Positions 1 to 6,372 of a stretch of 7,421 nucleotides of DNA are shown here, in pieces. The notes beneath the pieces are model-generated. The model did not search any database. It saw only the letters and a list, made by a program, of their open reading frames with translations, and was not told where the DNA came from. The stretch spans positions 1 through 7,421 of the forward strand of contig JAIDXA010000156.1 in the NCBI GenBank assembly GCA_029058705.1, given 5' to 3'. Every line of letters starts with the position of its first letter. Position 1 is the stretch's first letter. Made by a program: the position numbers and the translations under genes. This stretch comes from Paramuribaculum sp. (GTDB taxonomy: Bacteria > Bacteroidota > Bacteroidia > Bacteroidales > Muribaculaceae).

Positions 1-1091
1 TGGATGACAACGCCCATAGCCCACGAGCTTGCGCGGAGTGCCACTCCCGGGGCGGCAAAGGCGATCATCGGGGCGACGCAGACAAATCCGGGAGAATAGA
101 GCAGCCGCAGGATCAGCGGGGCGAGCGGGATCATGATCGCGCAGAGGGCTGTCACGACAGAGAGCGCGATCAGAATTTCATGGCGCAACATCAGTTGGCC
201 GCGACGCTGTCCTCCGACGAAAGCCGCGGAGAGACGGGGGAAGTATTCGAGAGAGAGGGCAGTGAAAACAATGCCTACGTAGCGCACGGATATGGTGTAG
301 CCGGCCTGATAAAGCCCCATCAGCTCTTCCCCTCCCCTCCAGTTGAGCCACGACATCACGACATAGCTGACGAGCCAGGTGACGACGCCGGAAACGGTCA
401 GATAGAGTCCGAGGCGGAGCATGTCGCAGGCCATTGCCCGGCGCTGGCGGCGGGGAGGGACAACAAGCGGCGCAGCGGAGCGGCCGGAAGCGAGGTAGAC
501 TATGAGGGTCACGCAGCTGTAGGTCAGCAGCACCGGCACAATGGCTGAGAGTCGCCAGAGCCAGACCATCGGGACGGCTGCGGCGAGAGAGAGCAGTGTG
601 GCGATGGCGGAGGCTTTCGCAATCGTCATCAGCTGGCGGCGGCCCTGAAGGATGGCTGAACGTGTGGCTACGACGGTGTTGCATCCGACGGCAAGACCAA
701 GAATGATGAAGGGAAGGATGTGGGCGGTGTCGCCGAAAGTGGCGAGACTCAGAAGCGGCGAAAGGATGATTGTCAGGATGACGCCGGCAAGAGCAAGTCG
801 GTTGCCGTAGTGGCTGACTATGGCGATTGTCTTTTCCTTAAGCGAATGCGGGGCTGCCGAGATGTCGCGGACGGCTGTTGTGCGAAGGCTGAGCTGGGAC
901 AGGGCCGAGAGCAGTTCGATTGCGGTCGAATAGAGCCCGATGAGTCCGATGCCGGCGGCACCGACCCATAGAGCTACGAGCTTTGTCCGGACAACAGCAC
1001 AGAGCATCGAGAGGATTTCGACAGTTCCAAAAACGCCCATTGCCGAGAGGACTTTACGGGTCAGAGCGGATGAGGCGCGTGGTCGGATCAT
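1..1091 (-). CDS. Oligosaccharide/polysaccharide flippase (Wzx/MATE-like), C-terminus cut off by window edge
   Basis: Reading the minus strand from the ATG at 1091 gives 363 codons open to base 1. The product begins MIRPRASSALTRKVLSAMG and is dominated by hydrophobic helices, about nine or ten in the visible part, separated by short basic loops such as an Arg-rich stretch near residues 205-217. The helix with ALSLEYFPRLSA, preceded by GLYQAGYTISVRYVG, resembles the conserved mid-protein region of polysaccharide biosynthesis (PST/Wzx) flippases common in Bacteroidota. Such proteins move lipid-linked sugar units across the inner membrane. Family members are usually about 480-500 residues, so roughly the last quarter is missing. 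The start codon overlaps the stop of the EnvC-like gene in an ATGA junction, implying translational coupling. The transported substrate cannot be told from sequence. The integral-membrane transporter call is firm; the exact family is likely but was not searched. Confidence 0.82.
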   Translation of the reverse strand, partial: MIRPRASSALTRKVLSAMGVFGTVEILSMLCAVVRTKLVALWVGAAGIGLIGLYSTAIELLSALSQLSLRTTAVRDISAAPHSLKEKTIAIVSHYGNRLALAGVILTIILSPLLSLATFGDTAHILPFIILGLAVGCNTVVATRSAILQGRRQLMTIAKASAIATLLSLAAAVPMVWLWRLSAIVPVLLTYSCVTLIVYLASGRSAAPLVVPPRRQRRAMACDMLRLGLYLTVSGVVTWLVSYVVMSWLNWRGGEELMGLYQAGYTISVRYVGIVFTALSLEYFPRLSAAFVGGQRRGQLMLRHEILIALSVVTALCAIMIPLAPLILRLLYSPGFVCVAPMIAFAAPGVALRASSWAMGVVI

Positions 1092-2458
1092 TTCACCCAT
1101 TGCAGCGGATTGAGTTTTTGGCGTTCACGCCGCAATTCGAAATGCAATACGGGACGGTTGCCCTGTTGCGGGTCGACAGAAATCACTCCGAGATCCTGAT
1201 TGGCTTTTACGCGATCGCCAACCTTGACGTTTATGGAAGAGAGGTTGGCATAGATGGAGATGTAGCTTCCATGGCGTATCATGACAACTTTGTTGAACCC
1301 GTCCTGCGCAAATACGCCGCTGACAGTTCCCTCAAATATGGATCTTGCCTTAGCTCCGGCTGTCGAAGCGATGTCAATTCCGGGATTGTCGGTCACTACA
1401 TCGGGAAGATCGGGGTGGGTTGTGCGTCCATATCCGCGGACAATCGTGTAGGTTCCGCGGACGGGGAACAGAAGCCGTCCCTTGTTGCTTTCGAAGCCTC
1501 CGGAAAGAGTGCGGTCGGCAGCTGCAAGCCCGGTCTGCTGCGCGGCTTTTTTATACGGTGCTTTCGATGATGATTTTTCAGATGGCGAGGAGGTGGTTTT
1601 CGATGATGATTTTTTTTGACTCCGTGCCTGGGCTTCCTTACGCTGCTGTTGCTGCTTTCGTTTTGCCTCCTCCTGCCGCAGGCGTTCCTGACGTTTCTGT
1701 TCGGCAACAATCATGCGGTCGAGTTCGCTGTCGAGTTTTTTGATTCGCTGCTGTTTTTTTGCAATGGCGGCTTTCAAGGCAGAACCTTCTTTTTTCAGCT
1801 GGTCAACGACGCGTCCAGTCTCATCGCGTTTTTCCTTCAGCAGAGATTCGGCTCCGGAGAGTTCGGAGAGGGTCGCGCGGCGTCCGTTGTTGAGAGAGCC
1901 AAGTCGCTGCTGTTGGTCGCGCACCATTATTGAAGCCTGCTCGATTTCGTTGAGTTTCCGTTTACGCCATGTGGAGAATTCCCTGAGGTAACGGTATCGG
2001 GCAACCGCTTCTGAAAAACTTTTAGAAGAGAAGAGAAACGAGAGGAGGCTTGTGTTTCGATAAGTTCCCTGCATTTTCCGAAGCGCGGCCGAATAGTTTT
2101 TTTTCAGGAGTATGAGTTGCCCGTCGAGCCAACGTGCTGAATCGGCAGCCTGTCTTATATGTCCGTCGATGGTGTCTATCGACCGCCGCAACCGGTCAAT
2201 TTCGATTTGTTTGTCGCGGATCTCGCCATCGAGCAAATTGAGGCGTGACAGGTTCTGCTCAGTCCGGCGGGTGTTTTCATCAAGTTTTCGAGTAGCTTCC
2301 TTAATGGATTTCCGTTCGGCCTGCTGTTCGTTTCTGACCGTTTTCATTGTGCGCTGCGGCTGCTTTTTCTTTGCTCCTGACGCATCAATATTCCCGACAG
2401 CCATAGTGGCCGCCAGCAGCAGGATGAGGAGTCTTGAAATCGGTCGGAAACAATTCAT
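1088..2458 (-). CDS. EnvC-like periplasmic coiled-coil protein with degenerate LytM/M23 domain
   Basis: The 456-residue product has a signal peptide (about residues 1-27, hydrophobic core LLILLLAATMAVG). Long charged coiled-coil segments follow (about 35-125 and 165-275), interrupted by LLSFLFSSKSFSEAVARYRY near 138-157, a segment typical of EnvC-type proteins. A Lys/Ser/Gln-rich linker (about 265-310) leads to a C-terminal LytM (M23) domain (about 328-455). In active M23 enzymes zinc is bound by HxxxD and the second His of HxH, with a further catalytic His. Here the first His position is Asn358 (NPGID), Asp362 is kept, the YAHLS-type His is Asn405 (YANLS), and HxH reads V437-L-H439. The domain should therefore not cut peptidoglycan itself; by analogy with E. 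coli EnvC it would activate a cell-wall amidase, perhaps under FtsEX control. The gene sits 24 bases after the DUF4292 gene and overlaps the flippase by ATGA. Databases commonly label such proteins peptidase M23 or murein hydrolase activator. Confidence 0.9.
   Translation of the reverse strand: MNCFRPISRLLILLLAATMAVGNIDASGAKKKQPQRTMKTVRNEQQAERKSIKEATRKLDENTRRTEQNLSRLNLLDGEIRDKQIEIDRLRRSIDTIDGHIRQAADSARWLDGQLILLKKNYSAALRKMQGTYRNTSLLSFLFSSKSFSEAVARYRYLREFSTWRKRKLNEIEQASIMVRDQQQRLGSLNNGRRATLSELSGAESLLKEKRDETGRVVDQLKKEGSALKAAIAKKQQRIKKLDSELDRMIVAEQKRQERLRQEEAKRKQQQQRKEAQARSQKKSSSKTTSSPSEKSSSKAPYKKAAQQTGLAAADRTLSGGFESNKGRLLFPVRGTYTIVRGYGRTTHPDLPDVVTDNPGIDIASTAGAKARSIFEGTVSGVFAQDGFNKVVMIRHGSYISIYANLSSINVKVGDRVKANQDLGVISVDPQQGNRPVLHFELRRERQKLNPLQWVK
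1562..1614 (-). repeat. Short in-frame direct repeat in the EnvC linker
   Basis: The 17-base string tttcgatgatgattttt occurs at 1562-1578 and again at 1598-1614, 36 bases (12 codons) apart. On the coding strand each copy encodes KSSSK, at residues 283-287 and 295-299. It lies in the low-complexity linker between the coiled coil and the LytM domain and is most likely a small internal duplication. The second copy continues into a run of eight T (1610-1617). Confidence 0.75.
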
Positions 2459-2482
2459 CGTCGGATAAGAGCGTGACAGTGA

Positions 2483-3346
2483 TTACAGACTGGGGAGAAG
2501 TTTCATGAGCGAAGCGGCCGGTATGCGGCTGTAGTTTTTCGGAACGGAGATTGAACGCGGCTGGACATCGGAATTCCACTTCGCTTTGCTGAAGTTCCAT
2601 TCCAAGGAGAAATCAAGCGGTGTTTTGGCGACAGTGGCGCTGAGAGACACTGTCGAACTGAAAACTCCGAAGGCTGTTGATACAGGGTCGGCGTATGTGG
2701 CAACGACCGGTTCACGCGAACCGGCTTTGGCGGCCACTGACACAAGACGACAGAGTTCGTCGAGAGAGAACCCATATTCGATCGCTGAAGGCTGGACACG
2801 CGGTATCATCAACCATGCCGGTTTGGATGTCGGAGAGGGTTGGATATCGAACTTTCCGACCATACGGCCCAACGGATCAGACGATCCTATCAGAAAAGGC
2901 CTGCCAAGGAGGAGATTCTGAATGTCGGCCGCTGACACAGGGCATCCGCTGACAATGCCGTCAAGGGGTTCGGCGATATATTTCCTGTTGATTTTGTCAA
3001 TAGCCAGAAGCGAGTCCGGCGTCAGCTTAACAACTCCGATTTCACCAAGGATGGGGAAACGGAGTGAAATGGTCAGGGAGTTACCACGGTCGAATGTGGC
3101 GGTTCCGGAGACTGATATCGATTTTGGCTGACGGAGACGCAGCGTCAGAGGGAGCTGAATCTTTTCCCAGTTCGGCGAATAGTTTGCCAGGAGTGTTTTT
3201 GTGTCGGGAGAGCCTTCCGCTGTCGCGCCATATACAGATGACTGGGATGGCGCGGCTGATTTTTTAGCCGATCCGCATGATTGGAAGACAGCGACAATTA
3301 TCAAAGCGGCAATGGCCGGCAAGAATCTGGAGAATAATCGAAGCAT
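2483..3346 (-). CDS. DUF4292 family lipoprotein, LolA/LolB-like
   Basis: The product has 287 residues. Residues 1-23 form a lipoprotein signal ending in a lipobox, FQS-Cys24, followed by GSAKK. No acidic cluster follows the Cys, so the Bacteroidota surface-export signal is absent and a periplasm-facing lipoprotein is expected. The body fits DUF4292: a GTATF strand near 81, amphipathic strands LTISLRFPILGEIG (91-104), KLTPDSLLAID (107-117) and RKYIAEPL (121-128), then a helix DIQNLLLGRP (141-150), ending in SISVPKNYSRI (265-275), a kind of tail I associate with this family. The order 'PxLG, strand, DSxxxxD, Y, helix ending LLLG.P' resembles E. coli LolB, the outer-membrane receptor for lipoproteins arriving on LolA. 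That parallel is by eye, and the function is inferred. The start is the only early ATG giving a proper signal sequence. The gene lies 54 bases after the TPR gene and 24 bases before the EnvC-like gene. Confidence 0.85.
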   Translation of the reverse strand: MLRLFSRFLPAIAALIIVAVFQSCGSAKKSAAPSQSSVYGATAEGSPDTKTLLANYSPNWEKIQLPLTLRLRQPKSISVSGTATFDRGNSLTISLRFPILGEIGVVKLTPDSLLAIDKINRKYIAEPLDGIVSGCPVSAADIQNLLLGRPFLIGSSDPLGRMVGKFDIQPSPTSKPAWLMIPRVQPSAIEYGFSLDELCRLVSVAAKAGSREPVVATYADPVSTAFGVFSSTVSLSATVAKTPLDFSLEWNFSKAKWNSDVQPRSISVPKNYSRIPAASLMKLLPSL

Positions 3347-3400
3347 ATGTGATGGGGTGTGAAGTTGACCGGTTTCTTATTATCGGGGAGAGGGTGAAAA

Positions 3401-5167
3401 TCAGTTGTAGAAAAAAGTCTTGTGTTTCACCTTACGGCGCAGGAGATCATCGTCAGGACGGAGACGTAAAGCTCTTTTCCAAAATTCGAGAGCCTGCTCG
3501 GGGTGTCCGTCCATGAAATATATGTCGCCGGCGTGGTTGTAGATTTCGGCAGAAGAATCCGGATTTTCGTCGTTTGCCATAGCCCCGTCGATCGCTTCGC
3601 GCGCCTTGGCATAGTCTTTTCGCTTGAATAGAACCCAGGCATACGTGTCGAGCGAAGTCGCTGATTCGGGATTGGCGCTTACCACACGCTCGATCATTTC
3701 TAGAGCTTTGTCAAGATCGCGGTCGAGACAGGCCAAATGGTAGGCGCAGTTATTCAGCGCTGTGAGGTTATCGGGGTTATATTCCAGCGCTTTGGCATAG
3801 TAGACCATTGCAGAATCCGGATCGCCCTTGGTGTAGTAGACATCGCCGACGGCCGTGTTGAGCTCTGACAGTTGGTCAAGGTCTGCCGAATCGGCTTCTG
3901 CCAGACCGCGACGCAGATAATGAAGGGCGCCGTCGTAGTCTTCAAGCCGAATAAGAGCAGAAGAAGCCAAAGTGTATATGGCTGGTATGTCTGAATGATA
4001 ACGGATGGCCCTTTCGGCCGTATTGAGGGCGTTTTCGAACTGATCGAGGGAATAATAGAGCGATCCGAGAACCTGCCAGCGTTTAGGGTCGGACGGGTCG
4101 GAGTCGAGCGCGTAGCTGACCTGTTCGGCAGCGGGAGCGTAACGCCCGACCGTGATCAGGTAATCGCCATATAGATTGCGGACGGATGCATCATGCGGGT
4201 ATTGTGAAATCAGCGACTGGAACATGGATTCGATGCGTGGCTGCTGTATGGAATCGGAATAGAGTTTGCTGACATAGTCGTAGAGCATTCCGAGTTTGGG
4301 CTGGAGATCGAGATCGGGCAACTGAAGAGCCTGAAAGAGTTCGGAGTCATAGCGGGCGCTGTCGCCGATGGCATCGTAATAAAGGGCGCGCTGATAACGG
4401 GCAGTCCCGCTGGAGGGATCAAGGTCGACTGCCCGGTCGAAGAATACGAGAGCTGAATCGCGGTCGCCCATCTCCATATATACCCCACCGGCCAAGGTTG
4501 CATACTCGGATGAAGCCGGCGATGATTCGAGAAGCGATTTCATTTCCGCCTTGACGGCAGCGGTGTCGCCGAGCTGATTATAGAGGCGCATCTTACGCGT
4601 TGCCGTCTGGGGTGTTATACCTTCGCTATGGTCAATGTCGTCGTAGATGCCGATTGCCTTGCGGATATTGTCGGAAATTCCGGTCTGGGAAAGCACATCG
4701 GCATACATTCCGATGACTTCTATACGGTCGGGGTTGAGATTGTAGAGTTTTTCCCAAGTCGCAAGGGCGCGTCCGTTGTCGCCGATTGTGGAAGCGATAC
4801 GCGCGTACGCCAATGCATTGTAGATATCGTCAGGAGCACCGTCGACATAGCGTTTCATCAGGTCGAGACCAACCACATACTGAGCAGAGTCGGTGTCGGC
4901 TTCGAAGATTGTCTTCAGGCCTTTCTGGAAACCGACGTACGGGTCGGACGGATTTAGTTCGTAGGCGCGGTCGATCAGGGAATAATATGCATCCTGACGG
5001 TTCGTTGCCTGATAGTTAAGAGCCTCAAGGAAAATATAGTCGGACTTGAGGGCATCGCGCCGGGCTTCGGAAACCCTTGGTTTTGCAGCTATCAACGGCA
5101 TTACGGCGAGGATAAACAGACCCGGCAGCAGAAGGAGGCGATTTGGGAATATAATGGATTTTTTCAC
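3401..5167 (-). CDS. Secreted tetratricopeptide repeat (TPR) protein, GTG start
   Basis: From the GTG at 5165-5167 the protein has 588 residues. It starts with a typical signal peptide: KKS, then the hydrophobic stretch LLLLPGLFILAVMPLIAA, ending near residue 28. The rest is about 11-12 TPR units, with clear ones near residues 43-76, 115-146, 187-252, 327-358, 361-392, 395-426, 436-467, 469-501, 504-536 and 540-571. They show the usual G/A/Y pattern and repeat ends such as ALEYNPDN, AVDLDPSS and ALRLRPDD. There is no catalytic domain; TPR solenoids are protein-binding scaffolds, so a periplasmic or outer-membrane-associated assembly role is plausible, with partner unknown. The frame is also open upstream to a TTG at 5245, but that would bury the signal peptide behind 26 extra residues and overlap dut, so GTG is preferred. 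No ATG is available before the signal sequence. It lies 74 bases after dut and 54 before the DUF4292 gene. Confidence 0.87.
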   Translation of the reverse strand: MKKSIIFPNRLLLLPGLFILAVMPLIAAKPRVSEARRDALKSDYIFLEALNYQATNRQDAYYSLIDRAYELNPSDPYVGFQKGLKTIFEADTDSAQYVVGLDLMKRYVDGAPDDIYNALAYARIASTIGDNGRALATWEKLYNLNPDRIEVIGMYADVLSQTGISDNIRKAIGIYDDIDHSEGITPQTATRKMRLYNQLGDTAAVKAEMKSLLESSPASSEYATLAGGVYMEMGDRDSALVFFDRAVDLDPSSGTARYQRALYYDAIGDSARYDSELFQALQLPDLDLQPKLGMLYDYVSKLYSDSIQQPRIESMFQSLISQYPHDASVRNLYGDYLITVGRYAPAAEQVSYALDSDPSDPKRWQVLGSLYYSLDQFENALNTAERAIRYHSDIPAIYTLASSALIRLEDYDGALHYLRRGLAEADSADLDQLSELNTAVGDVYYTKGDPDSAMVYYAKALEYNPDNLTALNNCAYHLACLDRDLDKALEMIERVVSANPESATSLDTYAWVLFKRKDYAKAREAIDGAMANDENPDSSAEIYNHAGDIYFMDGHPEQALEFWKRALRLRPDDDLLRRKVKHKTFFYN

Positions 5168-5241
5168 TCTCTGGCAGTTGAATTGAGGAATAAGGAATGG
5201 GGTATGAAAAAGGCGTTGCGAGAGCGGGTCCCAGGATGGGA

Positions 5242-5685
5242 TCAACCGATACCGGTGTGTCCGAAGCCACCTTCACCACGCTCGGTCGAGTCGAGCGAGC
5301 AGACCGGAATCAATTCAGCCTGACAACAGGGAGCTATCACCATCTGGCAGATTCTCTCTCCATCATTTACAACAAAGGTTTCGGAGGAAAGGTTGACCAG
5401 AATGACGCCTATTTCTCCACGATAGTCGGCATCGATTGTTCCGGGAGAATTAAGCAGGGTGATTCCGTGGCGGAGAGCGAGACCGCTGCGGGGACGCATC
5501 TGACACTCATAACCTTCGGGGAGCGCGATGCGCAGTCCTGTAGGAATAAGTGCGCGCTGAAGCGGCGCGAGAGTCACGGGGCTGTCAAGATTTGCCCGGA
5601 CATCGAGCCCGGCCGAAAGGGGCGTTGCATAAGCGGGCAAAGGATGACGCGAGGAGTTTATTATTTTGACTTTTACGTTGTTCAT
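5242..5685 (-). CDS. dut: dUTP diphosphatase (dUTPase)
   Basis: This trimeric cytosolic enzyme hydrolyses dUTP to dUMP and pyrophosphate, keeping uracil out of DNA and supplying dUMP for thymidylate synthesis. All five family motifs are present in the 147-residue product: SAGLDVRA (24-31), PRSGLALRHG (65-74), SPGTIDADYRGEIGV (80-94) with Asp85 matching the catalytic aspartate, GERICQMVI, and RGEGGFGHTG (136-145) with Phe141 expected to stack on uracil. His replaces the Ser of the common GGFGSTG motif, which from memory is normal in Bacteroidales. The length is typical of the family. The ATG at 5685 lies 27 bases after the stop of the small outer-membrane protein gene, and no Shine-Dalgarno is visible. 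It is the only clearly cytosolic enzyme among envelope genes in the operon. Confidence 0.97.
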   Translation of the reverse strand: MNNVKVKIINSSRHPLPAYATPLSAGLDVRANLDSPVTLAPLQRALIPTGLRIALPEGYECQMRPRSGLALRHGITLLNSPGTIDADYRGEIGVILVNLSSETFVVNDGERICQMVIAPCCQAELIPVCSLDSTERGEGGFGHTGIG

Positions 5686-5712
5686 TGATGGATGTTTAAT
5701 GTGATACGGGAA

Positions 5713-6267
5713 TCAGAAGCGGATTCCGAGACGAATGCAGGCCATGCTCAGACCATCGACGTCGCAACGACGGTCGCCGAGATCAAACGGTTTGAGGCCA
5801 TTATAGATGTAGGATATTGTCAGATAGGAACAGAACGAGCGTCCGCGGGCAAGATTGAAGCCGACTCCAGGAGAAAGATAGAGGGATGTCTGGCTGTTGG
5901 AATATGTCAGATTATTAATGGCTATACCTCCGCGAAGATCCATGAAAACCAACCCCCTGCGGGATGAAAAGTCGGTGCGCAACAATGCATAGACCGGATA
6001 GGTCCGGACAGAATTGTTGACCATCATGTTGACAGACGCTCCGAGTCCGACAGCATCGATCCATGCATTTTTATAGCCAAAATATGCGTCTGCATTGATT
6101 GTGGACAGCCCGTTGGAAGTCATGTCTATGGCGCCTCCGACTTCAGCCCCCCAAACGAAATGATTCCATCCGGTTATGTTTTCCGGTTCCGAAGTGACTG
6201 ATGCGGCGGAAAAAGTCGAACAGATGGCGGCAAGGCAAAGAATGGTTGTTGCTAAAAAGCGATGCAT
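5713..6267 (-). CDS. Small predicted outer-membrane beta-barrel protein, function unknown
   Basis: From the ATG at 6267 the product has 184 residues. It has a signal peptide (MHRFLATTILCLAAICSTFSA, cleavage near 20-23) and a mature part of alternating hydrophobic and polar strands. I count eight candidate strands near residues 38-49, 56-67, 71-82, 88-100, 106-118, 128-140, 147-157 and 171-184. The chain ends in Phe (GIRF), as outer-membrane barrels usually do. The size and strand count suggest an eight-stranded barrel of OmpX/OmpA-barrel size, but I do not recognise a specific family. The frame is open further upstream to an ATG at 6363. That start is rejected because a clear promoter lies inside the extension and the extension would hide the signal peptide. 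It is the first gene after the promoter, 27 bases before dut. Cys146, Cys168 and Cys177 remain in the mature protein. Confidence 0.8.
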   Translation of the reverse strand: MHRFLATTILCLAAICSTFSAASVTSEPENITGWNHFVWGAEVGGAIDMTSNGLSTINADAYFGYKNAWIDAVGLGASVNMMVNNSVRTYPVYALLRTDFSSRRGLVFMDLRGGIAINNLTYSNSQTSLYLSPGVGFNLARGRSFCSYLTISYIYNGLKPFDLGDRRCDVDGLSMACIRLGIRF

Positions 6268-6297
6268 ATATGCGATGATATGAATTGGTTTAAAATG

Positions 6298-6328
6298 CAA
6301 AGTTACGAATTTATTCCTCAACGGGCAA
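6298..6328 (-). promoter_or_regulatory. Bacteroidota-type promoter (-33 TTG, -7 TAnnTTTG) for the envelope operon
   Basis: On the minus strand TAACTTTG (6305 to 6298) exactly matches the Bacteroidota -7 consensus TAnnTTTG. A TTG lies 20 bases upstream (6328 to 6326), close to the usual -33 element spacing. Transcription would begin near 6291, leaving an AT-rich leader of about 24 bases before the ATG at 6267. I found no other TAnnTTTG on the minus strand in a by-eye scan, which fits a single promoter driving the six genes to its left. Confidence 0.75.
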
Positions 6329-6332
6329 TGCG

Positions 6333-6357
6333 GCCGGGCGGATGTTTTCTGCCCGGC
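6333..6357 (-). terminator. GC-rich hairpin after the GltD/NfnB-like gene, possible terminator
   Basis: GCCGGGC (6333-6339) and GCCCGGC (6351-6357) form a perfect 7-base-pair stem with an 11-base loop. It starts 15 bases after the stop codon at 6373-6375 and just before the -33 element of the next promoter. Its position between two transcription units fits a terminator for the upstream gene. No U-run follows the stem, so it is not a canonical intrinsic terminator and could instead be a transcript-end stabilising hairpin. Confidence 0.4.
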
Positions 6358-6372
6358 GCGCAATGGTTGGCG

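Noticed and set aside
421..480. GC-rich patch (about 73 percent) in the flippase as a sign of transfer
   Set aside because: It encodes an Arg/Pro-rich cytoplasmic loop, which explains the composition; the frame is intact and coupled to its neighbour.
178..684. Minus-strand frame of 168 codons rich in Arg, His, Pro and Cys
   Set aside because: It is an out-of-frame shadow of the flippase, which reads in another frame through the whole region with membrane helices.
983..1570. Plus-strand open frame of 195 codons
   Set aside because: It lies opposite the EnvC LytM domain and the flippase start, whose minus-strand frames show clear family motifs. The plus-strand product has no recognisable features.
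5229..5241. Small inverted repeat tccca-gga-tggga at the dut end as a terminator
   Set aside because: The stem has only 5 base pairs with no U-run, and the downstream gene lacks its own recognisable promoter, so termination here is unlikely.
5197..5688. Plus-strand open frame of 163 codons
   Set aside because: It is antisense to dut, which has all five dUTPase motifs.
5713..6363. Longer start (ATG at 6363) for the small barrel protein
   Set aside because: The extension covers the promoter and the hairpin and would place 32 residues in front of a good signal peptide.
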